DNA of 64,000 bases from Roseihalotalea indica (lineage in GTDB: Bacteria > Bacteroidota > Bacteroidia > Cytophagales > Cyclobacteriaceae). The notes under the pieces were generated by a model, which was not told where the DNA came from, did not search any database, and saw only the letters and a program-made list of their open reading frames with translations. The stretch is taken from contig NZ_JAINFL010000019.1 of assembly GCF_022458895.1 (NCBI RefSeq), forward strand, positions 1-64,000, written 5' to 3'. Shown piece after piece: positions 1 to 9,586 of this stretch. The translations under genes were made by a program, and so were the position numbers. The stretch's first letter is position 1. Each line of letters opens with the position of its first letter.

Positions 1-140
1 AATATATAGAAGTGTGGTATAACCGACAGAGAAAGCATTCGGCTGTTGGATATAAGAGTCCGATAGCTTATGAAGAGCAATGGGAGAAATCCTCCGCTAA
101 AGCTGCTTAATCAATCGTCTACTAAAATGGGGGAAACCCA
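1..140 (+). mobile_element. Right end of an IS3-family insertion sequence (partial)
   Basis: The window opens inside the end of a transposase gene. About 30 bp after its stop the sequence reads ACTAAAATGGGGGAAACCCA (121–140), and immediately afterwards homology to a PD-(D/E)XK gene begins. Read on the other strand this end starts TGGGTTTCCCCC, which fits the TG...CA ends of IS3-family elements. The left end lies outside the window, so the inverted repeat pair and target duplication cannot be checked. The exact boundary is inferred from where the host gene homology resumes. Confidence 0.65.
3..110 (+). CDS. IS3-family transposase OrfB, C-terminal end (partial)
   Basis: The visible 35 codons start beyond the window edge and end in TAA at 108–110. 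The residues YIEVWYNRQRKHSAVGYKSP match the hallmark C-terminus of IS3/IS150-group OrfB integrases, which read roughly YIE.FYN..R.HSALGY.SP just after the last part of the DDE catalytic domain. The protein would catalyse excision and integration of the element. Only this tail is visible, so whether the full gene is intact is unknown. The frame is unambiguous, and the other two frames are closed by stops. Confidence 0.85.
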   Translation, partial: YIEVWYNRQRKHSAVGYKSPIAYEEQWEKSSAKAA

Positions 141-663
141 AAGCCAAGCACCGAAAGGCAAGAAATGGGATTACTCTTTAAAGGCTGTGTACACCATTGG
201 AATCTTAAACTTTAGCCTTCCAGACCAGAGTGGACAGGAGAGATATCAACGCGAGATTCAATTAACGGATAGACAAACCCACGAGATTTTTTATGATAAG
301 CTGACGTTTATCTATCTAGAAGTACCGAATTTTAGGAAGACAGAAGATGAATTAGTAAGCCAGTTTGACAAATGGATGTATGTTCTGAAGAATCTGCATC
401 AATTGCAGAATAGACCCGTTAAACTACAAGAAAAGGTATTTGAAAGGTTATTCAACGAAGCAGAGATAGCCAAATTAAAACCAGAAGATATGAAAGCATA
501 CGAAGAAAGTTTAAAGGTCTACCGAGACAATTACAGTATTATTGAGACTGCTGTCAATAAAAAAGCAATGGAAATAGCCAAAGAAATGAAGAAATATGGA
601 GACCCAATAGAAAAAATATCGGTTATAACAGGTCTGACAAAAGAACAAATAGAAAAACTGTAA
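139..663 (+). pseudogene. PD-(D/E)XK nuclease family (Rpn/PDDEXK_2) gene, 5' end lost to the IS
   Basis: From about codon GCACCGAAA (148) the reading frame gives APKGKKWDYSLKAVYTIGIL, then a conserved FYDKLTFIYLEVPNF block and FDKWMYVLKNL. These are typical of the C-terminal two thirds of the Rpn/PDDEXK_2 'putative transposase' family. The N-terminal half, with the catalytic D-ExK residues, is absent because the IS3 end joins here. The open frame extends back to an ATG at 70, but that part is IS sequence. The protein could at most be an inactive fragment. It is followed directly by an attC-like site, suggesting the gene was a gene cassette before the IS landed in it. Confidence 0.75.
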
Positions 664-671
664 AACACAGG

Positions 672-737
672 GCATAACAATGCATAAGCGCTATGCTACG
701 GCGAAGCCTTCGTCAGCGCCTATGCTGACCGTTAGCA
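672..737 (+). other. attC-like recombination site 1
   Basis: The 66-bp stretch begins with GCATAAC (672–678, an R''-like box ending in AAC) and ends with GTTAGCA (731–737, an R'-like box GTTRRRY-like). Between them GCATAAGCGC (682–691) pairs with GCGCCTATGC (717–726) with a single mismatch, giving the imperfect dyad expected for a folded attC. It sits just after the stop of the truncated nuclease gene and just before the next small gene, the normal place for a cassette attC. Confidence 0.7.
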
Positions 738-760
738 CCTATATGAATTGAAAAGTCAAT

Positions 761-1144
761 ATGACGAATCCTAATCCGACAGTTGATAAATACATCAAAA
801 TCAAAAAAGCAGAAGGGTTGGATTATGCAGAGCTTCGTCAACGGATCGAGCAAGATCAATGGGAACCTGATCAGATTCAGGAAATTCTTGATACCATTTA
901 TCAACAGCAAGAAAAGAATCGGATTCGGTACCATGATAAGACAAACACATTCTATTCATTTGTTATTGGATTGATTTTGATTGGGATCAGTGTATGTTTC
1001 TATCACCTCGGCGATGGATTGAATATGATTGAAAGTGCTAAAGGAACAGGAAGGAGAGAATATTACTACTTGATTGGCATATTGATCTTATTTGTAGGTG
1101 GAATCTCTTCGATTTTACAAGGATGGACTCACTGGAAAAGATGA
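761..1144 (+). CDS. Small two-helix membrane protein, cassette-borne, unknown function
   Basis: This is a 127-residue protein that I do not assign to a family. Residues 1–55 are polar and charged and contain a YxELRQRIEQ-like helical stretch similar to short N-terminal domains that precede membrane segments in small hypothetical proteins. Two hydrophobic segments follow, about residues 66–85 (FVIGLILIGISVCFY) and 103–121 (YLIGILILFVGGISS). The gene starts 30 bp after one attC-like site and stops 7 bp before the R'' box of the next, so it fills one cassette. No promoter is obvious in the cassette itself. Confidence 0.7.
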   Translation: MTNPNPTVDKYIKIKKAEGLDYAELRQRIEQDQWEPDQIQEILDTIYQQQEKNRIRYHDKTNTFYSFVIGLILIGISVCFYHLGDGLNMIESAKGTGRREYYYLIGILILFVGGISSILQGWTHWKR

Positions 1145-1151
1145 AAATAGG

Positions 1152-1277
1152 TGCTAACAAAGTGCAGAGCCCATCCCTGTCAAATGCACTCGGAAGCTTA
1201 TTTCTCCAAGCATGAATTTTGATAAAGGAAAGAAAAACGCAAACAATCCGGCCGTCGGCTAGCAATGGTCGTTAGCA
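1152..1277 (+). other. attC-like recombination site 2
   Basis: The site starts with TGCTAAC (1152–1158) and ends with GTTAGCA (1271–1277), which are exact reverse complements. Inner arms TGCAGAGCC (1163–1171) and GGCTAGCA (1257–1264) pair with one extra base, as attC sites do. More telling, ATAGGTGCTAAC at 1147–1158 is complementary over 12 bases to GTTAGCACCTAT at 731–742, the beginning of the same cassette. That is what is expected if the circular cassette carried one complete attC. The length of 126 bp is long but within the known range of attC sites. Confidence 0.75.
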
Positions 1278-1346
1278 ATCATGCTATAGAGATAACTCTG
1301 TTTGTCTACATAGAATTATTAATCGTTGTCGTATTCACCCACTTAT

Positions 1347-1421
1347 ATTGTCGCATTCATGCTGCAATAACACCCTATTTGTTGGCGAAATTTGTGTCGT
1401 AGCCAACATGGCAATAAAAGT
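1347..1421 (+). repeat. Duplicated leader of DHFR-like gene, copy 1
   Basis: The 75 bp before the ATG at 1422 are nearly the same as 3055–3129 before the ATG at 3130. Both begin ATTGTCGCATTCATGCTGCA and both contain a short stem GTTGG(C)...(G)CCAAC. The similarity continues into the coding regions. The leader was therefore duplicated along with the gene and may hold its promoter. I could not place a clean TAnnTTTG element in it. Confidence 0.75.
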
Positions 1422-2006
1422 ATGAGAAAAATAATTGTCGGGTCATTTATTACACTAGATGGAGTCATGCAGGCGGCTGGCGGACCTGAGCAGGGTTTTG
1501 ACTATGGCGGCTGGAGCGCCCCTTATTACGATGAAGTTGTGGATAAGATCGTGGAAAAACAAAAGCAACCTGCGAAGGACCTCCTTTTAGGTAGAAAAAC
1601 TTTTGAGATTTTTGCTTCCTTCTTTCCTGAACATGAAGACATCTGGCCTGGCGTCAATGATGTTACTAAGTATGTTATGAGTAACACTCAGGAAAAGTCA
1701 GATTGGAAAAATTCAGTTTTTCTTAAAAATGTAGACGATATTAAAAGACTCAAAAAATCGGAAGGTTCTGATATTCAAGTGCATGGCAGTGGCAGGCTGG
1801 TTCAGACACTCTTCAAACACGATTTAGTGGATGAACTCTGGCTTCTAATTCATCCGTTGACGCTCGGCACCGGAAAGAAGTTGTTCGACAATGGCCCGAT
1901 TCCGGCAACATTCAGTTTAATAGAGAGCACAGCAACCCCCAGCGGAGTGATCGTTGCTAATTATAAGCGAGCGGGGGAAATTAAGACGGGTACTATGGGG
2001 GCGTAA
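1422..2006 (+). CDS. Dihydrofolate reductase family protein (RibD_C domain), copy 1
   Basis: This 194-residue single-domain protein belongs to the DHFR/RibD C-terminal fold. It starts MRKIIVGSFITLDGVMQA, has the LLGRKTFEIF segment of the nucleotide-binding strand-helix, then GSDIQVHGSGRLVQTL and LIHPLTLGTGKKLF, in the order usual for YyaP/YwjB-type reductases. The family is presumed to use NADPH; the true substrate is unknown and these proteins usually do not replace FolA. The start at 1422 is chosen because the paralogue at 3130 aligns from the same MRKII. An upstream ATG at 1392 lies in the duplicated leader. The gene follows an attC-like site, but no attC was found after it. Confidence 0.85.
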   Translation: MRKIIVGSFITLDGVMQAAGGPEQGFDYGGWSAPYYDEVVDKIVEKQKQPAKDLLLGRKTFEIFASFFPEHEDIWPGVNDVTKYVMSNTQEKSDWKNSVFLKNVDDIKRLKKSEGSDIQVHGSGRLVQTLFKHDLVDELWLLIHPLTLGTGKKLFDNGPIPATFSLIESTATPSGVIVANYKRAGEIKTGTMGA

Positions 2007-2100
2007 GAGAAATAATAATTATTTCATCAGGATGAATGTAGGCTTAGCCATCCTGATAACTATCGAGACACTACCGGCCTTCTAAAAGTGCTATTTAAAG

Positions 2101-2280
2101 TATTAAAGCGTATTCCGGTAATTACGGAAAAAGTCATTTTCTTTTGAAAGTCTGGTCTGCCTGGGCAGGTAAGTATTAACGGAGGCAATCAGCAGGAGGC
2201 TGTATGGAAGGACTGACCTCTTGCTGACTGCCGACTGCTTCCCGGTACGCCATTAAAAGAAAATCAGAATAATATCTAGT
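2101..2280 (+). repeat. MITE-like intergenic repeat, copy A
   Basis: This is one of five related 150–180 bp copies in the window. It starts with a degenerate left end (ATTAAAGCGTATTCCGGTAA), passes through the shared core TTTTCTTTTGAAAGTC...GCAGGTAAG...GGAGGC...CAGCAGGAGGCTGTA, and ends with ATTAAAAGAAAATCAGAATA plus TATCTAGT. The two ends are approximate inverted repeats of the type ATTAGAnnTTATTCTGAT. It has no open frame of note. Its right end lies directly against GTTAGGCGC at 2279. Confidence 0.7.
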
Positions 2281-2361
2281 TAGGCGCAAAAAAAGCGGTG
2301 ATGTACTCGTCTAAAAAAGTCACAAGATTAAGGTTTTCACAAATGATAGTTAAAAACAGCT

Positions 2362-2946
2362 ATGAGAAAGATAATTGCAGCAATTAATTTAACAATTGAC
2401 GGGTTTTGTGACCATACTGCTGGACTACCCGATGAAGAAATACATCAACATTATGCGGACCTCATAAGTAACGCAGGTGTGATTCTATACGGCCGAATTA
2501 CCTATCAACTTATGAGATATTGGCAAACGCTGGTAAAAAATCCTTCAGGTGAAAAAGCAATGGACGACTTTGCTATAGCGATAGACAAAATTCCAAAAAT
2601 TGTCTTTTCACATACGCTGAAAAATACAGAATGGGACAGTGCTACATTGTCAAATCAACCTATGGAAGAAAAAGTTTTAGAACTCAAACAGCAATCGGGT
2701 AAAGATATTTTAGTGGGCAGTCGGAGTTTAATTATACAACTCATGCAACGTAATTTGATTGATGAATACCAACTTTGTGTTCACCCTGTAGTGGCCGGGG
2801 GTGGGTTGCCATTGTTCGAAAATATAAACGACCGGACTATTCTTAAACTCACAAAGACTAAAACCTTTCGTGCTGGTGCAGTAACCCTTTACTATGAACC
2901 GACAAACGGAAAAACTGCAAACCATGCCCCTATGGCCGCTAACTAA
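2362..2946 (+). CDS. Dihydrofolate reductase family protein (RibD_C domain), divergent third paralogue
   Basis: The 194-residue protein starts MRKIIAAINLTIDGFCDHTA and has VILYGRITYQLM, GKDILVGSRSLIIQLMQ and CVHPVVAGGGLPLFE, the usual landmarks of the RibD C-terminal/DHFR fold. It is clearly more distant from the genes at 1422 and 3130 than they are from each other. The likely role is an NAD(P)H-dependent reductase of unknown substrate. The stop codon lies inside an attC-like site at 2937–3008, so it is probably a gene cassette. It lies between the two close paralogues. Confidence 0.85.
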   Translation: MRKIIAAINLTIDGFCDHTAGLPDEEIHQHYADLISNAGVILYGRITYQLMRYWQTLVKNPSGEKAMDDFAIAIDKIPKIVFSHTLKNTEWDSATLSNQPMEEKVLELKQQSGKDILVGSRSLIIQLMQRNLIDEYQLCVHPVVAGGGLPLFENINDRTILKLTKTKTFRAGAVTLYYEPTNGKTANHAPMAAN

Positions 2947-3008
2947 GCTAATTGGTTAGCAGACAGTGAATTGCTTCGAGACCCATCGCTTATGCTTGAC
3001 CGTTATCA
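2937..3008 (+). other. Possible attC-like site 3
   Basis: CGCTAAC (2937–2943) overlaps the stop region of the preceding gene, and GTTATCA lies at 3002–3008. Inner arms AAGCTAA and TTATGCTT pair with one bulged base. The layout matches the other two sites. However, the start of this presumed cassette (GTTAGGCGC at 2279) agrees with the R'' arm only over GTTAG, so the evidence is weaker. A second TGATAAC at 3027 could be a degenerate remnant. Confidence 0.4.
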
Positions 3009-3054
3009 GTCGTGTAATAGCCGTGATAACAGCTTGTCGTGCTCGGCCACTAAG

Positions 3055-3129
3055 ATTGTCGCATTCATGCTGCAATAACACCGTATTTGTTGGCGAGATT
3101 TGTATCATAACCAACACGGCATTAGGAGT
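3055..3129 (+). repeat. Duplicated leader of DHFR-like gene, copy 2
   Basis: This stretch matches 1347–1421 at most positions, including ATTGTCGCATTCATGCTGCA and the GTTGGC...CCAAC stem. Differences are scattered single bases plus AGGAG just before the start codon, which gives this copy a better ribosome-binding sequence than copy 1. Confidence 0.75.
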
Positions 3130-3723
3130 ATGAGAAAAATAATTGTTTTATCGATGATTACCTTAGATGGAGTAATGCAAGCTCCCGGGGCACCTGAGGA
3201 AGATACATCCGGCGGTTTTGAGTTTGGTGGTTGGACCGAACCGTATGGTGACGAAATGTATGAGAATGCGGTGCAAAACGAACTGAGACCCGCAGATTAT
3301 CTTTTGGGCAGAAAAACATTTGAGATATGGGAAGATTACTGGCCCCATCATACAGACTTTTGGCCCGGTATTAATGAAGGCACAAAATACGTGATGTCTA
3401 ATACCAGAAAAGAATCGGATTGGAAAAACACCGTATTTATCAAAAGCGTATCGGATATCAAAAAGCTCAAAAATTTAGAAGGGTCTGACATTCAAGTTTG
3501 GGGTAGTGGTGAGCTCATTCAGTGGCTGCTTAAGTATGACCTAATAGATGAACTAAAACTCAAAATTCACCCCCTGATTCTTGGTAAAGGAAAAAAATTG
3601 TTTGACAATGGTATAATACCTGCAGCATTTACATTAATAGAGAGTATTGTTACATCAACCGGAGTAATTCTAGTCCATTACAAACGAGCGGGAGAAGTGA
3701 AGACAGGTACGGTTGGGGCTTAA
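3130..3723 (+). CDS. Dihydrofolate reductase family protein (RibD_C domain), copy 2
   Basis: This 197-residue paralogue of the gene at 1422 shares by eye more than half of its residues: MRKIIVLSMITLDGVMQAPG, LLGRKTFEIWEDYWP, GSDIQVWGSGELIQWLLKYD, KIHPLILGKGKKLFDNG and the shared tail GEVKTGT.GA. It is a one-domain reductase fold with presumed NADPH use and unknown substrate. GGAGT stands just before the ATG, and the upstream 75 bp are also duplicated. The two copies with a more distant relative between them suggest repeated capture or duplication of DHFR-like genes. Confidence 0.87.
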   Translation: MRKIIVLSMITLDGVMQAPGAPEEDTSGGFEFGGWTEPYGDEMYENAVQNELRPADYLLGRKTFEIWEDYWPHHTDFWPGINEGTKYVMSNTRKESDWKNTVFIKSVSDIKKLKNLEGSDIQVWGSGELIQWLLKYDLIDELKLKIHPLILGKGKKLFDNGIIPAAFTLIESIVTSTGVILVHYKRAGEVKTGTVGA

Positions 3724-3811
3724 AAATATCAGTAAATGCTAAACTGAAAAGTTAGCAAGTTGAAATCTGCTGCTCATTTACGCGATCGTAAACAAAAACA
3801 GTATAAGCGAT

Positions 3812-4393
3812 ATGGATACATCAAACGGTTATGAAAACATAGCAGCCAGGTTTATCAAAATCCGAGGACAAAGTATTCACGGAATAGGTGTATCATCGGT
3901 TCGTAACTGGACTCAGACATTGCTCCCAGGCTCGTCTGTATTAGACCTTGGCTGCGGAACAGGAATTCCAATTTCTAAAGTATTGATTGAAGAAGGCATG
4001 ACAGTTTACGGAATTGATGCTTCAGCCACATTGATTCATGAGTTTCAACAGAGCTTTCCGGAAGTGGCTGTTGCCTGTGAGTCGGTAGAAGACTCCCTAT
4101 TTTTTAACCGCAAATTTGACGCTATTATCGCCTGGGGCCTGATCTTCTTGTTATCAGGGGATGCCCAGATAAAGGTTATTCAAAAGGCAGCCAGCGCATT
4201 GCAACCGGGAGGCAAACTATTATTTACAGCTCCTTGTCAACAAACGGAATGGGAAGATATACTAACCAAGCAACCTTCCCGATCTCTCGGAGCGGAGAAG
4301 TACAAAAAAGTATTATCCGCATCGGGGCTAACGTTGATTGAGGAATTTGAAGATGAAGGTGAAAACCATTATTTCAATAGCACTAAAACTTAA
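3812..4393 (+). CDS. Class I SAM-dependent methyltransferase
   Basis: The 193-residue protein has the Rossmann-fold motif I VLDLGCGTGIPISKVL (about residues 44–59) that binds S-adenosylmethionine. It is followed by an acidic residue at the end of strand 2 (VYGIDAS), motif II-like AIIAWGLIFLL and motif III LQPGGKLLFTAPC. The length is short, with no separate substrate domain, so it probably acts on a small molecule. The substrate cannot be told. It stands alone on the + strand in the cassette-like zone, without an attC of its own. Confidence 0.88.
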   Translation: MDTSNGYENIAARFIKIRGQSIHGIGVSSVRNWTQTLLPGSSVLDLGCGTGIPISKVLIEEGMTVYGIDASATLIHEFQQSFPEVAVACESVEDSLFFNRKFDAIIAWGLIFLLSGDAQIKVIQKAASALQPGGKLLFTAPCQQTEWEDILTKQPSRSLGAEKYKKVLSASGLTLIEEFEDEGENHYFNSTKT

Positions 4394-4483
4394 TTACCTT
4401 AATTCTAGCTTCATAATCCTATTGCCCGCATATCCCTATGCCAACTGCCAAAATAATGCTTAGAAACGTTAACTCACCTACCT

Positions 4484-4846
4484 ATGAACTTCACCAAGTT
4501 TGTTCCAAACATATTTTACGAAGATATTAAATCCGGATTGAAGCTTTTCGTCGAGTGCCTTGAATTCACAGTAGGTTACGATGAGCTAAATTCTGGTCAG
4601 CCTTTTTGTGTGGTTGAAAAAGATGGCTTGCGGGTAAACCTTTTTCAGAACAAGGAATATGCTGAGAAAGACCATCCTGAATTCAGGCTGGTTACCGAAG
4701 ATATTGAGGAAGTATACGAAAAGGTAAAATCTGAATTTCCGGAATTGCTTCATCCGAACCTTCGTGAAGTTACAGTAAGACCCTGGGGGGCAAAAGAATT
4801 CGCCCTGAGGGATGAGCAAATAGGGATAATTGTGCAGCAATGGTAA
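4484..4846 (+). CDS. VOC family (glyoxalase/bleomycin-resistance-like) protein
   Basis: This 120-residue protein has the size and pattern of a single VOC unit with two βαβββ modules. It opens with FTKFVPNIFYEDIKSGLKLF, continues with VVEKDGLRVNLFQN and EFRLVTEDIEEVYEKVKSEF, and ends RPWGAKEFALRDEQIGIIVQ. The final EFALRD.....I pattern is typical of VOC proteins related to bleomycin-binding and glyoxalase-like enzymes. It could bind a drug or a metal-dependent substrate; a specific role is not visible. Genes of this type are frequent in gene cassettes. Confidence 0.8.
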   Translation: MNFTKFVPNIFYEDIKSGLKLFVECLEFTVGYDELNSGQPFCVVEKDGLRVNLFQNKEYAEKDHPEFRLVTEDIEEVYEKVKSEFPELLHPNLREVTVRPWGAKEFALRDEQIGIIVQQW

Positions 4847-4997
4847 CTATTGACTGCATATAGCAAAACCCAAGATACATGAACGAACCCTCAATAACAC
4901 AGACAGAGCAAACGAAGTCTAGCCAAACCATTTGGCGTCATTGTGAAATATCAGGTGCAATTAAACTAAATACCCAAATTCATACTCAATTATCCCT

Positions 4998-5543
4998 ATG
5001 AACAACCAGGTGTTATTTATACAAGGCGGAGGCAACGGCGGTTTTGAAGAAGACGCAACGTTAGCGGCATCGTTACAAACAGAACTGGGAGCTGCTTACA
5101 AAGTGCATTATCCGAGAATGCCTTCCGATGAAACCTTACTGGATTTCGGATGGTTGCAGCAGATTGATCATGAAATTACGGTTATCAATGGCGAAGTTAT
5201 TCTGGTAGGCCATTCTCTGGGTGCTTCTATGCTGTTGAAATACCTGTCTGAAAATCAGGTCAGAAAAAAGATTATAGGACTTTTTCTTATCGCTACTCCC
5301 TTTTGGCGCGGTGACGAAAATTGGGTTCAGGGTTTAATGTTGAAAGAAGATTTTGCCAATGATCTGCCAAAGAGTACCCCCATTTTTCTCTACCATTGCC
5401 GTGATGATGAAGAGGTTTCATTTGAGCATCTTGCAGTCTACCGGCAAAAACTACCCAATGCTACAATACGGCAAATAGAAAGCGGCGGACATCAGTTAAA
5501 CAATGATTTGTCAATGATAGCGAAGGATGTTAAGGCGTTATAA
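4998..5543 (+). CDS. RBBP9/YdeN-like alpha/beta hydrolase
   Basis: The 181-residue protein has the nucleophile elbow GHSLGAS (about residues 74–80, Ser77). A later Asp lies in YHCRDDEEVSFEH, and a His lies in ESGGHQLNNDL near the C-terminus, giving a complete Ser-Asp-His triad in family order. It starts MNNQVLFIQGGGNGGF, where the family has an oxyanion-loop glycine stretch. The reaction is ester or amide hydrolysis; the substrate is unknown. There is no signal peptide, so it should be cytoplasmic. Confidence 0.85.
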   Translation: MNNQVLFIQGGGNGGFEEDATLAASLQTELGAAYKVHYPRMPSDETLLDFGWLQQIDHEITVINGEVILVGHSLGASMLLKYLSENQVRKKIIGLFLIATPFWRGDENWVQGLMLKEDFANDLPKSTPIFLYHCRDDEEVSFEHLAVYRQKLPNATIRQIESGGHQLNNDLSMIAKDVKAL

Positions 5544-5676
5544 GAATTAAAATTACGCAACCAGCAGAAATTTGACATTCTTGATGCTGACCAACTCTCG
5601 AGTAGGCAGACAGTGCACAGTCTCGAATTTCCTCACTACATTTGTTCTTGAATGGCAAAAGAATGCCAATCCTTGT

Positions 5677-5880
5677 TTAGTGGTATCTTCTTCTGAATTC
5701 CCGTGGAGTACAGCGATTTATCTTTAAAAAAGTAGTACTAAAATGTCCAATGGAGTTAAAACCACACTCGTAAGCAATTTTAGTAATGCTTGTATCAGTT
5801 ACTACAAGTTTCCTTTGGGCATGAGAGATCCTTTCTTTAATAATATATTCGCTTAATGTGCTGCCAAACGCTTTTTTATA
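5677..5880 (-). pseudogene. AraC-family regulator, C-terminal HTH remnant
   Basis: Reading the minus strand from 5880 gives YKKAFGSTLSEYIIKERI, then TKIAYECGFNSIGHFSTTF, then CTPREFRRRYH and a stop at 5677–5679. This is the second half of an AraC-type double helix-turn-helix domain. Homology stops sharply at 5880, where the frame meets a TGA. The effector domain and first helix are missing, so the gene is broken. The sequence next to the break (GACTGTGTGTCAAAA on the + strand) resembles the tip of an insertion sequence. Confidence 0.8.
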
Positions 5881-6231
5881 GACTGTGTGTCAAAAGGTAG
5901 AGCCGAAAATGTTAAGCATGCGAAAAGGTAAGTTTGCGGTATCTAGCATGCATGGAAATACTGAAGATCAGCCTGCTGAATACTAAATCCCCAGAGTATC
6001 AGCTTTTTTTGCATGAGGTCTTACAAGTAACCTCTGCGGCACGGTTTTACCGACCAGGGAGGCCGTTTTCACTTCGCAGCATTTCCAGAGAAAGTCTACG
6101 CTTATAGAACCGTAACCCCTTCTAAGCTTTTTAGTAAACCAATGACACCCGTAGAGTAGATTAGTGCCAGTCGGAGACCTTCAGTAAGGAAAGGTTAATA
6201 AGGCAATGTGATCAGTCGGCAAACTCAAGGT
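5881..6231. other. Scrambled stretch next to the AraC remnant
   Basis: No recognised gene is present. A 51-codon open frame at 5952–6107 (+) is the only one of note, and I cannot assign it. The left edge at 5881 coincides with the break in the AraC gene, so this may be the remains of a decayed insertion sequence. No matching right end was found before the repeat that begins at 6232. Confidence 0.4.
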
Positions 6232-6380
6232 AATAGACATTATTCTAATTTCTTTTTAATGACGTGGCAGGAGGCAGTACAGCCTCCCGCTGACCGCCTT
6301 CGGTAACGCTTACCTGCTCAGTCAGATAAGGCTTTTGATAGAACATTGCCTGTTATAGGATGATCAGAATAAATTCTAAT
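6232..6380 (-). repeat. MITE-like intergenic repeat, copy B
   Basis: On the minus strand this copy reads ATTAGAATTTATTCTGATCA at its left end, then GAGCAGGTAAGCGTTACCGAA...GGTCAGCGGGAGGCTGTACTG, and ends ATTAAAAAGAAATTAGAATA plus ATGTCTATT. It has the clearest left end of the five copies and a shorter middle. Its orientation is opposite to copies A, D and E. Confidence 0.7.
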
Positions 6381-6422
6381 GTTTTCATCCAAATTATTTG
6401 GGAGTAATAGTAAATTCATAAT

Positions 6423-6439
6423 ATCTTAGTAACTAAGAT
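6423..6439. promoter_or_regulatory. Palindromic operator of the MarR–rph unit
   Basis: ATCTTAGTAACTAAGAT is a perfect 8+1+8 palindrome 22 bp before the likely MarR start codon. The half-site CTAAGAT recurs once more at 6450–6456. MarR proteins bind such 16–20 bp palindromes over their own promoters, so autoregulation of the marR–rph unit is likely. The binding itself is inferred. Confidence 0.7.
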
Positions 6440-6460
6440 GCTTTTATGCTAAGATATAAA

Positions 6461-6916
6461 ATGGATAATGATATAACCACTCGATTAAGAAAACTGAATC
6501 AGCAATACGCCTACACCGCTATTCAAATGCACGAAGCCATTGGACGCAAGGCAGGGCTTTCCGGGACCGACCATAAATACCTGGGGTTTTTACTGCAAAA
6601 AGGACAAATGACCGCCGGCGAACTTTCAAATCTGACTGGGCTGACGACGGGCGCCGTTACCGGTTTAATAGACCGGTTCGAGAAGAAAAAATTTGTAAAA
6701 AGGCAATTTGCTGAAGATGATAGGCGGAAAGTCATCATTGTACCAGACAACAAAAAAATAATGGCTGTTTTAGAGCCTCTGTATCGAGAGTATCGACGCA
6801 AGTCAGAAGAACTTACTGCTTCATTTTCAAACGAGGAAATTAAAATTATTGAGGCTTATTTTTTAAAAGCCATTGCGATAATGGATGAAACAACGAATAA
6901 GCTCAACAATAAATAA
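6461..6916 (+). CDS. MarR-family transcriptional regulator
   Basis: This protein of about 151 residues has the MarR winged-helix layout: an N-terminal dimer helix, LSGTDHKYLGFLLQKG, MTAGELSNLTGLTTGAVTGL (recognition helix), and the wing FVKRQFAEDDRRKVIIVP with the conserved DDRR. A C-terminal helix completes the dimer interface. The start at 6461 (MDNDITTRL) is preferred to the ATG at 6446, because the latter lies within a repeated half-site of the operator. The rph gene begins 12 bp downstream, so the two are probably cotranscribed and this protein likely controls drug-inducible rph expression. Confidence 0.88.
   Translation: MDNDITTRLRKLNQQYAYTAIQMHEAIGRKAGLSGTDHKYLGFLLQKGQMTAGELSNLTGLTTGAVTGLIDRFEKKKFVKRQFAEDDRRKVIIVPDNKKIMAVLEPLYREYRRKSEELTASFSNEEIKIIEAYFLKAIAIMDETTNKLNNK

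Positions 6917-9586
<2,670 letters not shown>

Noticed and set aside
713..1265. Minus-strand and alternate-frame open frames over the attC sites and the cassette gene
   Set aside because: They overlap a better supported frame and encode no recognisable domain; the dyad structure explains the sequence between genes.
2101..2280. Could the five dispersed repeats be attC sites of the cassette array?
   Set aside because: Their ends read ATTAGA/TCTAAT and lack the invariant AAC/GTT of attC. Three copies lie far outside the cassette zone, and they occur in both orientations between ordinary genes.
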